Shown one piece after another: positions 7,437 to 15,251 of a stretch of 23,949 bases of DNA. Position 1 is the stretch's first letter. Every line of letters starts with the position of its first letter. The DNA is from Cellvibrionaceae bacterium. Its GTDB lineage: Bacteria; Pseudomonadota; Gammaproteobacteria; Pseudomonadales; Cellvibrionaceae. Under the pieces are notes generated by a model. That model was not told the origin of the DNA. It was given only the letters and a program-made list of their open reading frames with translations, and did no database searches. The stretch covers positions 1 through 23,949 of the forward strand of contig JALUYN010000016.1 in NCBI GenBank assembly GCA_027012915.1, in the 5' to 3' direction. The position numbers and the translations under genes were made by a program.

Positions 7437-8945
7437 ATGGATAATATTACAGAAGTACTGCAGCTATTTCTGGCCACAGAGAATTTCGTGGCAATAGCTA
7501 TAGGTGTGATTATTGGCGTGACCGTTGGCTCCATCCCGGGCCTCACTGCCACGATGGCAGTGGCGTTGGCGCTACCGTTTACTTTTTCAATGGAGCCGGT
7601 TGCGGCCATACTGTTGTTGGTAGGTATTTACAAGGGCGGTATGTATGGTGGTTCTATTACGGCGATCTTAATCCGTACACCTGGATCGCCTGCGTCGGCT
7701 TGTACATTACTAGATGGTTATCCGCTAGCTCAGCAGGGCGAGGCAAAGAAGGCGCTAAAGATGGCGCTCTACTCATCGGTAATCGCTGATTTTATATCTA
7801 ACATTGCACTGATCTTTTTCGCCGCTTATTTGGCGAAAATCGCCCTTAATTTCGGCGCGCCGGAGTTCTTCTGGCTGATCTGCTTTTCATTGACCATCAT
7901 TATATCCTTGGCCAGTGGATCAATGATCAAGGGTCTGATTGCGGCGTTTCTAGGCATCTTGCTTTCACTGGTCGGGCTGGATTCTGTGTTTGGTTCACAG
8001 CGGCTGACCTTTGGCAATTACAACTTGATGGACAGCATTTCGTTCATTCCTCTGTTAATCGGCCTTTTTGCAATACCAGAGATCATGGAGTTTTATCGTA
8101 AAAAGGTGGTGCCTCATATCCGGGCGAAGGCTAGCGGTGCCGGTGTGTCTTTCGTTGAGCTTAAACGCAGCCTTAAAAGCATCGTGCGCGGCAGCTTGAT
8201 CGGTGTGATTATTGGTGCTATTCCGGGCACCGGTGCTACTGCTGCTGCCTTTATTTCTTATAGTGATGCCAAGCGTCGTTCGCCTCACCCAGAACGCTTT
8301 GGCAAAGGGGAGATAGAAGGTGTAGCTGCTTCTGAGGCGGGTAACAATGGTGTAGCAGGGGCCACACTGATCCCATTATTGTCGTTAGGTATCCCTGGTG
8401 ATGTGATCACCGCCATTATCTTGGGCGCCTTCATGGTACATGGATTGACCCCGGGTCCACTCCTGTTCCAGGAAAATCTGCCGCTTATCTATGCCCTCTT
8501 CCTAGGTATCATGCTCAGTTCAGTGATCCTATTGTTCGTGGGTAGTGCAGCAATCCGCTACTTCTCCCTGATCGCGGATATCCCCAAGTCGATTCTGTTT
8601 CCTATCGTATTGATGTTCTGCATATACGGTGCTTATGCGGTCAATAACGACACATTCGATGTCTGGTTAATGTTGGCGTTTGGGCTTATGGGCTATGTGT
8701 TTAATCGTACGGGCATTCCGGCTGCCCCTTTCCTAATTGGTTTCATTTTGGGGCCGATGTTCGAGGACAACTTGCGACGATCACTGCTGATCGGTTCTAA
8801 CGACCTGTCGATTTTCGTACGTGGCCCGATCACCTGGTTCTTTATTGCCCTAACAGTAGGCTCTATATTGCTGGCCATTTATCGCTTTATGTCTTCACGA
8901 CACAAAGCGAAACAAAGTGCCAATGAGTCAGAGGCGGGCACTTGA
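7437..8945 (+). CDS. tctA: tripartite tricarboxylate transporter large permease TctA
   Basis: This 502-residue inner membrane protein has about 12 spans and the TctA signatures. These are GVTVGSIPGLTATMAVAL near residues 28-45, YKGGMYGGSITAILIRTPG near 64-82, and the second-half copy IGAIPGTGATAAAFISY followed by EAGNNGVAGATLIPLLSLGIPG. The length is normal for the family. It starts 32 bases after tctB. It forms the translocation channel with TctB and receives substrate from TctC. No truncation or frameshift is seen. The substrate is not predictable from the permease itself. Confidence 0.94.
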   Translation: MDNITEVLQLFLATENFVAIAIGVIIGVTVGSIPGLTATMAVALALPFTFSMEPVAAILLLVGIYKGGMYGGSITAILIRTPGSPASACTLLDGYPLAQQGEAKKALKMALYSSVIADFISNIALIFFAAYLAKIALNFGAPEFFWLICFSLTIIISLASGSMIKGLIAAFLGILLSLVGLDSVFGSQRLTFGNYNLMDSISFIPLLIGLFAIPEIMEFYRKKVVPHIRAKASGAGVSFVELKRSLKSIVRGSLIGVIIGAIPGTGATAAAFISYSDAKRRSPHPERFGKGEIEGVAASEAGNNGVAGATLIPLLSLGIPGDVITAIILGAFMVHGLTPGPLLFQENLPLIYALFLGIMLSSVILLFVGSAAIRYFSLIADIPKSILFPIVLMFCIYGAYAVNNDTFDVWLMLAFGLMGYVFNRTGIPAAPFLIGFILGPMFEDNLRRSLLIGSNDLSIFVRGPITWFFIALTVGSILLAIYRFMSSRHKAKQSANESEAGT

Positions 8946-8976
8946 CGCTGCGGGCCTTGCTATAAATGACGACTTT

Positions 8977-9003
8977 CCTTAAGCCCGCAGGGTGGGCTTA
9001 AGG
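8977..9003 (+). terminator. hairpin after tctA (first of two)
   Basis: CCTTAAGCCC and GGGCTTAAGG form a perfect 10-bp stem with a 7-base loop about 30 bases after the tctA stop. No clean T-run follows. Together with the next hairpin it probably limits readthrough into the downstream membrane protein gene. Confidence 0.55.
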
Positions 9004-9009
9004 CTCAAG

Positions 9010-9049
9010 TAAATCGAGCCGACTTCTTGGTGGGGGTCGGCTCGATTTA
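9010..9049 (+). terminator. strong hairpin before the membrane protein gene
   Basis: The arms 9010-9023 and 9036-9049 are perfect 14-bp complements ending in AAAT/ATTT, with a 12-base loop. The second arm ends CTCGATTTA, a short T-run. It looks like an intrinsic terminator or attenuator. The longest frame of the next gene would start inside its loop (9027), which argues against that start. Confidence 0.6.
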
Positions 9050-9071
9050 TATCAGGGAGGTGGGGATAACC

Positions 9072-10478
9072 ATGCATCTCGGCAGACATGAATCAGTTGC
9101 AAACGTCTGGTCTAGCCGTTTGCTCGCTGGTGTGGCAGTGCTGGCTGTAGTGCATTTATTGAGTGGTGTAACGTGGGCCGAAAGCTTGGCTCAACTTATG
9201 TTGACGGGCTTTCTAATGCTAGGCTGGCCGCGTTTCAGCTTCATGGCGCGCATGTTAGCTTTGGCCTGTGTCGTAGCTTCGTTCTTTGCTCTATGGAGGC
9301 TTCCTTCACCTTGGGCTGTGCTCCATGAGGCAGCAGGTGGCTTTGTATTCCTGGCGGCGTTCATGACGGCACTTGCGGTGCTTCGCCTGCCAGCTTACCG
9401 TTCAAAACTCATCCGTCGCTGCGGTCATAGCCTGCTGTTGCAGCCACCCACCTGGCGTTATCCGATCCTTTCATTGGGCTCCACCCTTTTCGGAATCGTG
9501 CTCAACTTCGGTGTGTTGAACTTGTTCATGTCGATGATCGACAAGTCCAACACTCTTGGCTCAGCTCAGGGGAGAGTGTGGCTGCAAGAGGTGCGTCGCC
9601 GACGCATGCTTCTGGCAACCTTGCGCGGTTTCACTCTGGCGCCGCTGGTTTCTCCTCTAGGTATCGGTGTCGCGGTCGTTTTGGCTAATCTTGAAACGCT
9701 GACCTGGGGTGAGCTCTTTCCCTACGTATTGTTGTCGGCCATCATTCTATTTCTGTTGGGCTGGGCCTGTGATCACGTTGCAGGGCCTCCCCCAAGAGCG
9801 CGGGTAGCGCTAGTCGCACGGCCCTCACTGATGCCGCTGGCAGCTTTTAGCTTGATGCTGCTTGCGTTAGTGATGCTGGTTTTTGCGCTTGCAACGGTGC
9901 TTTCGCTACGGTTGCCTCAGGCGGTTGTGATTGGTGTCCCTTTGGGAGCCTGGATTTGGCTGGCTTGGCAGTGTCGTGGCATTAGCTATGCGGGCGTTGG
10001 GCCCGCTACTGTCATGCTAGCCCGTCGCTTGCCTGAGGTGTTGGGTGGCATTGGTAATGAAGTCGTGGCGCTGGGCTCGGGGGCCTATCTCGGCTATCTC
10101 AGCGTGGCGCTGCTTGATCCTGCCCAACTGGGCGGGGTGGCCTTCTTGCTTGTTGCCCTTGGCAACTGGTTGCCGGCAGTCGTGCTCATGCTGATCGTTA
10201 TTCTTGCCCAGGTCGGCGTTAATCCGATTATCAGTGTGACCTTCTTGACCAGTATGGTGGCCCAAGTGGGGCTGGAAAACGTGTCGTTGCCGCTGCTGGC
10301 GGCTGCGATGCTGTCGGGCTGGTCGTTGACGATGGTGTCGTCGCCGTTCACGGCCGCGATGATGATCATGTCACGTTTTACAGGGATGACGGCGGGACAG
10401 ATCGGCCTGCGTTGGAATGGCGCATTTCTTGCGACATCGTTGATGATGGCCGCCGTCCTCTTTCGATTAGCAAGCTGA
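9072..10478 (+). CDS. polytopic membrane protein, putative transporter
   Basis: The product is a 468-residue, very hydrophobic protein with about 12-13 predicted spans. I do not recognise a named family with confidence. A GVNPIISVTFLTSM stretch and a late SSPFTAAMMIMSRFTGM segment resemble the re-entrant substrate regions of ion-transporter superfamily permeases, but this is impressionistic. The ATG at 9072 follows AGGGAGGTGGGG and is preferred over the start at 9027, which sits inside a hairpin. It follows tctA behind two hairpins, so it may be expressed at a lower level in the same operon. It could be an alternative carboxylate permease or an exporter. Confidence 0.75.
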   Translation: MHLGRHESVANVWSSRLLAGVAVLAVVHLLSGVTWAESLAQLMLTGFLMLGWPRFSFMARMLALACVVASFFALWRLPSPWAVLHEAAGGFVFLAAFMTALAVLRLPAYRSKLIRRCGHSLLLQPPTWRYPILSLGSTLFGIVLNFGVLNLFMSMIDKSNTLGSAQGRVWLQEVRRRRMLLATLRGFTLAPLVSPLGIGVAVVLANLETLTWGELFPYVLLSAIILFLLGWACDHVAGPPPRARVALVARPSLMPLAAFSLMLLALVMLVFALATVLSLRLPQAVVIGVPLGAWIWLAWQCRGISYAGVGPATVMLARRLPEVLGGIGNEVVALGSGAYLGYLSVALLDPAQLGGVAFLLVALGNWLPAVVLMLIVILAQVGVNPIISVTFLTSMVAQVGLENVSLPLLAAAMLSGWSLTMVSSPFTAAMMIMSRFTGMTAGQIGLRWNGAFLATSLMMAAVLFRLAS

Positions 10479-10512
10479 GGGGGTCAAGTACTTCGCTGGT
10501 TTCAAGCTCCGG

Positions 10513-10570
10513 CTTGTGCGCAAGTCCTTGCCAAATAGCTTAGCGGATCGGCAAGGGATCTTGGCACAAG
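10513..10570. terminator. imperfect two-part hairpin between convergent genes
   Basis: CTTGTGC pairs with GCACAAG and, inside it, CCTTGCC pairs with GGCAAGG, enclosing a 17-base loop. It lies between the convergent membrane protein and acyl-CoA dehydrogenase genes, where a bidirectional terminator is expected. There is no good T-run on either strand, so termination is only a positional inference. Confidence 0.35.
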
Positions 10571-10595
10571 TAGGGAGCGCTGTGTGTGCTTATTA

Positions 10596-11744
10596 TTAGG
10601 CGTTGCGGATCATGTTACGCGAAATGATCACCTGCTGAATTTGAGTCGTCCCCTCATAGAGCCGGAACAGGCGCACATCACGGTAAAACCGCTCAACGGC
10701 ATAGTCGCTGATATAGCCAGCGCCGCCATGAATCTGCACACCGCGGTCGGCCACACGGCTACACATTTCCGTTGCGAACATCTTGGCGCAAGAGGCCTCG
10801 GTACTGACGTTGTGGCCATCATCGCGCTGGCGAGCGGCATCGAGCACCATGCAGCGGGCAGCATAAATCTCGGCTTTGGAATCGGCCAGCATGCCTTGGA
10901 TCAGCTGGAACTCGGCGATGGGGGTGCCAAATTGTTTGCGTTCCATGGCGAAGCGTAGAGAGTCCTCTAGGATTCGCTCAGCGGCGCCGACCGCAATGGC
11001 GGCAATGTGCAGGCGACCCTTGTCCAGAACCTTCATGGCGGTCTTGAACCCCACTCCTTCTTGCTTACCAATCAGTGCGTTGGTCGGTACCCGCACATTG
11101 TCGAAGATAACATCCGCAGTATGAGCGCCTTTTTGGCCCATCTTCTTATCGCGCTTACCGATAGTAATGCCGGGGGTATCGGCTTCTACGATGAATGCAC
11201 TGATGCCCTTGGCACCCTTGATCTCGACATTCGTACGTGCCATGACGGTGAAGATGCCAGCATGTGGTGCATTCGTGATGTAGCGCTTGGTGCCGTTGAT
11301 CAAGTAGTCATCGCCATCCTTCACCGCCGTTGTGCGCAGTGAGGCCGCATCCGAACCTGAGTCAGGCTCGGTTAGACAGAAGGAACTTATGATATCGCCG
11401 CTGGCTAGCTGGGGGAGGTAGTTGGCCTTCTGCTCATCGGTGCCGTCGACCAGGATGCCGATTGAGCCAATACCGTTGTTAGTGCCAATGAAAGAGCGGA
11501 AGGCGGGAGATGTCCGTCCAAGCTCGAACGCGATATTGACTTCTTCTTCCATGGTCACCCCAAGTCCACCGTACTCCTCGGGGATGGTGAGGCCGAAGAG
11601 CCCCATATCGCGCATTTGTGAAACGATGTCCTCGGGGATTTCATCGCTTTCAGCGACTTCTTCCTCACGTGGAATCAGCTCTTCTTGAACAAAATTACGG
11701 ATGGAGTCGAGCAGGAGCTGCATCGTTTCCTGATCACGAATCAT
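10596..11744 (-). CDS. acyl-CoA dehydrogenase
   Basis: This 382-residue FAD enzyme has the normal acyl-CoA dehydrogenase length. It shows CLTEPDSGSDAASLRTTA (the first family signature), ITNAPHAG and the C-terminal QIHGGAGYISDYAVERFYRD region. The catalytic base is Glu364 in LYEGTTQIQQ. It would introduce the trans-2 double bond into an acyl-CoA and pass electrons to EtfAB, encoded about 5 kb away. The ATG at 11744 has AAGAGG upstream. The gene follows an IclR regulator by 48 bases on the same strand and is probably cotranscribed with it. With the divergent hydratase and dehydrogenase genes it completes a beta-oxidation turn. It may correspond to DcaA (adipyl-CoA), which is inferred from context. 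Confidence 0.93.
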   Translation of the reverse strand: MIRDQETMQLLLDSIRNFVQEELIPREEEVAESDEIPEDIVSQMRDMGLFGLTIPEEYGGLGVTMEEEVNIAFELGRTSPAFRSFIGTNNGIGSIGILVDGTDEQKANYLPQLASGDIISSFCLTEPDSGSDAASLRTTAVKDGDDYLINGTKRYITNAPHAGIFTVMARTNVEIKGAKGISAFIVEADTPGITIGKRDKKMGQKGAHTADVIFDNVRVPTNALIGKQEGVGFKTAMKVLDKGRLHIAAIAVGAAERILEDSLRFAMERKQFGTPIAEFQLIQGMLADSKAEIYAARCMVLDAARQRDDGHNVSTEASCAKMFATEMCSRVADRGVQIHGGAGYISDYAVERFYRDVRLFRLYEGTTQIQQVIISRNMIRNA

Positions 11745-11792
11745 GTGCGTGCCTCTTGATATGAATTTGTACGTCGGAAAATGTGGTGTGGC

Positions 11793-12566
11793 TTATGAGA
11801 TTTGGGTCTTTATATCGTTGACCAGTTGCACTAGCTGCGGCCCGATAGACTCTTCCAGCTTTTCACGTGATATCTGAAATTCGGGGCCACCACAATTGAA
11901 CGCGAGAACTCCAAGCTGAGGATGATGGAGGGGCACTGCAACGGCATTAACCTTGCGTTGCCATTCACCAATCGATAGGCAGTATCCGTGATCAGCGTAG
12001 TCTCGAAAAGCACGCTCCAATGATCTTCGAATGGCTGGCCACTCTGTAGGGTTCAAGTCCCGTAGGTGATTCATCATCACATCAGACTCTTGAGTGGGCA
12101 TGGCAGCGAGACATGCGCGCCCCGCCGAACTCTGGTGGATGGGCAGGCGTGTACCGATCTGACGACGGATGGTAGAGCGAAGAGCACTCTGGACCACGTC
12201 GAGATAAACCATGTCTAGTCGGTCACGTGCAGACATAGCCACCGTTGCACCCACCTCGTTAGCAAGGTTTACCATCAAGGGTTGGGCAATCGCGCGAACT
12301 GGTAGGTTGGATATCATCGAATAGCCAAAGGACATGACGCCCACATCCAACTGGTATTTCCCACGTTGCAAAGGGCGCAGATAGCCCAGTCGAGCTAGCG
12401 TGTGGGTAAGCCTGCTGACGGTAGGGCGCGGCAAACCCGACTTCTTCGCTAGGTCAAGATTGCTAAGGGCGCTTTCGCTGGGCGTAAAGCAGCGTAATAG
12501 CTCAAGCCCTCTGGCCAGCGCCGTCACAAACTGCCGGTCCTCCTCCTGCTCGCCTGCTGTGTTCAT
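11793..12566 (-). CDS. IclR-family transcriptional regulator
   Basis: The protein has the IclR layout. The N-terminal winged helix is LSNLDLAKKSGLPRPTVSRL, preceded by FVTALARGLELLRCF as in the PcaR/PcaU subgroup. A C-terminal effector domain follows, including SAGRACLAAM and the late FNCGGPEF. The frame reaches a GTG at 12629 without a visible ribosome binding site. The ATG at 12566 has GGTGG upstream and gives 257 residues, so it is preferred, although the longer form is possible. It lies upstream of, and probably cotranscribed with, the acyl-CoA dehydrogenase gene and divergent from the hydratase operon. A perfect palindrome in its promoter suggests autoregulation. The ligand may be a dicarboxylate or its CoA ester. 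Confidence 0.88.
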   Translation of the reverse strand: MNTAGEQEEDRQFVTALARGLELLRCFTPSESALSNLDLAKKSGLPRPTVSRLTHTLARLGYLRPLQRGKYQLDVGVMSFGYSMISNLPVRAIAQPLMVNLANEVGATVAMSARDRLDMVYLDVVQSALRSTIRRQIGTRLPIHQSSAGRACLAAMPTQESDVMMNHLRDLNPTEWPAIRRSLERAFRDYADHGYCLSIGEWQRKVNAVAVPLHHPQLGVLAFNCGGPEFQISREKLEESIGPQLVQLVNDIKTQIS

Positions 12567-12693
12567 CGGGTCCACCACGATCTGATAGTCACCCTGACTG
12601 TCTGTTGTCTTCACCCAGTTATGCTCCACTCGTGGCTTGCTTATTGAATCGATTTTGCGTTTACCGATGAAGATATGTCAAGTATGCAGACTA

Positions 12694-12714
12694 AAAGTCC
12701 GCAGTGCGGACTTT
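12694..12714. promoter_or_regulatory. 21-bp palindrome, probable IclR operator
   Basis: AAAGTCCGCA and TGCGGACTTT are perfect reverse complements around a single central G. The site lies upstream of the IclR gene and faces the hydratase operon. The core CAGTGCGGAC recurs at 12864-12873. IclR-family operators are typically short palindromes of this size placed next to the regulator gene, so this is the likely autoregulatory site. Confidence 0.7.
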
Positions 12715-12805
12715 GGGTTTTAATGTCTTATGCAAGATATAAAAAACTTTTTTAGTATAAATATTTGATTAATAAGATTTTTATAGTAAGGCTGTTTTGG
12801 CCTAA

Positions 12806-12835
12806 TTGACAGTTGTTCGATGAGCTGTGTAAAAA
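12806..12835 (+). promoter_or_regulatory. candidate sigma-70 promoter of the hydratase operon
   Basis: A consensus -35 box TTGACA (12806-12811) is followed after 18 bases by TAAAAA (12830-12835), a partial -10 match. Transcription would begin near 12842, just upstream of the second operator copy. A TGTTCG motif identical to the PcaR-type half-site overlaps the spacer at 12814-12819. Confidence 0.45.
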
Positions 12836-12856
12836 TAACCTCATTAGCAAAACAAA

Positions 12857-12873
12857 TGTTTGCAGTGCGGACA
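12857..12873. promoter_or_regulatory. second, degenerate copy of the IclR operator
   Basis: TGTTTGCAGTGCGGACA matches the 12694-12714 palindrome in its core CAGTGCGGAC and is itself a 17-bp imperfect palindrome with two mismatched pairs. It lies just downstream of the predicted transcription start and 17 bases before the hydratase ATG. A repressor bound here would block the operon. Confidence 0.6.
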
Positions 12874-12889
12874 TAATGACGAGGTTTAT

Positions 12890-13681
12890 ATGACGGACAA
12901 ACAGTCGCCCGCCGAGGTCTATCTTGCTTCGCTTGATGATGGAGTGGCGGTGGTTCGAATCGATCGCCCAGATGCCAAGAATGCCCTCAACGGTGCTGTT
13001 CGGTGTCAGCTTGCCGAGATGTTTTTATCTTTAAGCCAAGATGACGAAGTTAGAGCCATCGTGCTGACGGGAGGTGAGCAGGTATTTGTAGCCGGTGCTG
13101 ACGTGAAGGAGTTTGCCACTGCCTCTCCGACCGAAATGTATTTACGACACAATGAGCGCTTTTGGGAGCCGATCGCGCACTGCTTTAAGCCTGTCATAGC
13201 GGCGGTCAACGGATTCGCTTTAGGAGGAGGCTGTGAGCTTGCCATGCACTGCGACATCATCGTTGCTGGAGAGTCTGCTCAGTTCGGACAGCCGGAGGTC
13301 AAGCTTGGTTTGATGCCCGGCGCTGGTGGGACGCAACGATTGGTTCGAGCCGTCGGCAAATTTAAGGCCATGCGTATGCTGATGACCGGCTGCATGGTAC
13401 CGGCCCCCGAGGCGTTTGGCATGGGTTTGGTAAGCGAGGTGGTGGCCGACGATCAAACGTTGGAACGCGCAAAGACACTGGCTAAAGAAATTGCTCGTTT
13501 GCCAGCACTGGCACTAGAGCACATTAAGGACACAGTTCTCACGGGCGAAGATTTGCCTTTGCAGAGTGCCTTGGTTCTTGAACGGAAAGCTTTCCAGATG
13601 CTTTTTGACACGGCGGACCAGAAGGAAGGGGCCGCTGCTTTTGTCGAGAAGCGCAAACCGAACTATCGAGGAGCGTCGTAA
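12890..13681 (+). CDS. enoyl-CoA hydratase/isomerase family protein
   Basis: The 263-residue crotonase-family protein has VAGADVKEF (67-75) and both hydratase glutamates: Glu116 in GGGCELAMHCD and Glu136 in QPEVKLGLMPGAGGTQR. Having both favours a true hydratase over an isomerase. It would hydrate a trans-2-enoyl-CoA to a 3-hydroxyacyl-CoA. The ATG at 12890 follows GACGAGG and is preferred over an upstream TTG at 12860 that overlaps the operator. Its stop overlaps the next gene's start (TAATG). It is the first gene of the operon continuing with PaaH-type dehydrogenase, CoA-transferase and etfBA. Context suggests 2,3-didehydroadipyl-CoA as substrate (the DcaE or PaaF-type role). Confidence 0.93.
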   Translation: MTDKQSPAEVYLASLDDGVAVVRIDRPDAKNALNGAVRCQLAEMFLSLSQDDEVRAIVLTGGEQVFVAGADVKEFATASPTEMYLRHNERFWEPIAHCFKPVIAAVNGFALGGGCELAMHCDIIVAGESAQFGQPEVKLGLMPGAGGTQRLVRAVGKFKAMRMLMTGCMVPAPEAFGMGLVSEVVADDQTLERAKTLAKEIARLPALALEHIKDTVLTGEDLPLQSALVLERKAFQMLFDTADQKEGAAAFVEKRKPNYRGAS

Positions 13682-15210
13682 TGGCGAGAGACGTGAACCG
13701 GCTAGGCATTGTCGGAACCGGCGTGATGGGGGCGGGGATCGCCCAAATTGCTGCCCAGTCTGGCCTGAATGTTGTGCTGTTTGACAAGAATGAAGGGGCA
13801 GCCCACAAGGCTCGTGATGGCCTAAAGGCAACGTTCGATAAACTAGTGGGGAAGGGCAAAATAACTCGGCAATCGGCTGAGGTAGCGTTATCTCATCTTT
13901 CTGTCGTCGAATCTTTGCCGGCTTTGGCAGATTGCGACGTGGTGATCGAGGCAATTGTTGAGGATCTGGGAATCAAGCAAGCGCTATTCGCTGATCTGGA
14001 AGCAATTGTTGACCGAGAGTGCATTCTGGCGACTAACACTTCTTCACTCTCGGTCACATCAATTGCCGCTGACTTGAATTGTCGTGATCGAGTGGCCGGT
14101 TTCCACTTCTTCAATCCCGTGCCGTTGATGAAGGTGATTGAGGTGGTCGGGGGCATCGATACTAATGAAGCTGTCGTCGACACGTTGCTTAAGCTGGCAA
14201 CCCGACTCGGCCATACTGGCGTGCGTGCCCAAGACACCCCTGGCTTCATCGTCAACCACGCGGGACGTGCTTACAGCACAGAAGGTTTGAAAATTCTTGA
14301 GGAGCGAGTAGCGCCTATTGAGGATATCGACCGGATTCTTCGCGAAGAGGCTGGGTTCCGGATGGGGCCGCTTGAGCTTTTTGATCTCACCGGCCTGGAT
14401 GTGTCCCATCCTGCGATGGAGGCGATCTTCACGCAGTTCTATCACGATCCGCGTTACCGTCCGTCTTATATATCCCGTCAGATGTTGAAAGGTAACCGCT
14501 TGGGCCGCAAGACGGGTGTTGGCTTTTATCGCTATGAAAAAGGACAAAAAGTCGAAGCGTCGACACCTCAGCCCGTGCCTGACATCGCTGACCTACCGCC
14601 CATCTGGGTGGGATGCGATGACACCGGCCTGCATACGCACGTGGCATCATTGTTAGCGTCGCTTGGCGGGCGAGTCGAGCAAACGGCTTCACCCTCGGAG
14701 GAAGCGCTCTGCATATTGCTGCCCTTTGGTGATGATGCAGTGAGTGCGAGTGCGTACTTCGGTACCGATCCAGAGCGCACTGTCTGTCTTGATGCGCTCA
14801 TGGGCCTTGAGCGTCATCGTACGCTGATGGTGACGCCGGTCACCCGGCATGAAATGCGCGACGTAGCGCATGCGTTATTTGCTTCAGACGGTACCTACGT
14901 AACGGTGATCCGTGACAGCGTGGGATTTGTCTCTCAGCGGGTGCTTGCCGCAGTGGTGAACCTGGCCTGCGATATTGCCCAGCGTGAGATTGCCACGCCT
15001 GCCGATATCGATAATGCCGTCAGGCTCGGGCTCAACTATCCCCAAGGCCCGCTGGCGTGGGGAGATGCCCTAGAACCGAAACGGTTACTTGGCATACTCA
15101 CGCGTATCCACGCATTGACGGGAGACCCACGGTATCGGCCAAGCCCTTGGCTGCGCCGTCGTGCCATGCTTGGTATATCTCTGTTGCATCCCTCATCGGG
15201 TGCTCGGTGA
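13681..15210 (+). CDS. 3-hydroxyacyl-CoA dehydrogenase, PaaH type
   Basis: The 509-residue protein is the long form with two C-terminal 3HCDH domains, the size and architecture of PaaH/DcaH 3-hydroxyadipyl-CoA dehydrogenases. The NAD loop is GTGVMG (12-17). The active site is TNTSS (118-122), His142 in FHFFNP and Asn192 in FIVNHAGRAYSTEGL. The second domain begins near residue 410 (DSVGFVSQRVLAAVVN). It would oxidise 3-hydroxyadipyl-CoA to 3-oxoadipyl-CoA, the substrate of PcaF in the same window. It is translationally coupled to the hydratase gene and overlaps a possible alternative start of the next gene (TGATG). Only the substrate is inferred; the family is clear. Confidence 0.92.
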   Translation: MARDVNRLGIVGTGVMGAGIAQIAAQSGLNVVLFDKNEGAAHKARDGLKATFDKLVGKGKITRQSAEVALSHLSVVESLPALADCDVVIEAIVEDLGIKQALFADLEAIVDRECILATNTSSLSVTSIAADLNCRDRVAGFHFFNPVPLMKVIEVVGGIDTNEAVVDTLLKLATRLGHTGVRAQDTPGFIVNHAGRAYSTEGLKILEERVAPIEDIDRILREEAGFRMGPLELFDLTGLDVSHPAMEAIFTQFYHDPRYRPSYISRQMLKGNRLGRKTGVGFYRYEKGQKVEASTPQPVPDIADLPPIWVGCDDTGLHTHVASLLASLGGRVEQTASPSEEALCILLPFGDDAVSASAYFGTDPERTVCLDALMGLERHRTLMVTPVTRHEMRDVAHALFASDGTYVTVIRDSVGFVSQRVLAAVVNLACDIAQREIATPADIDNAVRLGLNYPQGPLAWGDALEPKRLLGILTRIHALTGDPRYRPSPWLRRRAMLGISLLHPSSGAR

Positions 15211-15251
15211 TGTTGGAGAGGAATTATGTTGGTTCAAAAGAGAGGGGTGCT

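Noticed and set aside
9027..9071. N-terminal extension of the membrane protein gene
   Set aside because: The start would fall within the loop of a hairpin and has no ribosome binding site; the ATG at 9072 has a strong one.
13514..13954. Long minus-strand frame opposite the hydratase and dehydrogenase genes
   Set aside because: It is antisense to two well-supported genes and has no domain or start signal.
12890..15210. Phenylacetate degradation (paa) cluster
   Set aside because: The hydratase and PaaH-type dehydrogenase could belong to it, but the CoA ligase, epoxidase and ring-opening genes are absent while an acyl-CoA dehydrogenase and CoA-transferase are present.
15057..15251. Upstream extension of the CoA-transferase frame
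   Set aside because: It overlaps the PaaH-type gene and is not homologous to the family, whose N-terminus begins at MGALTGVRVLDLSR.
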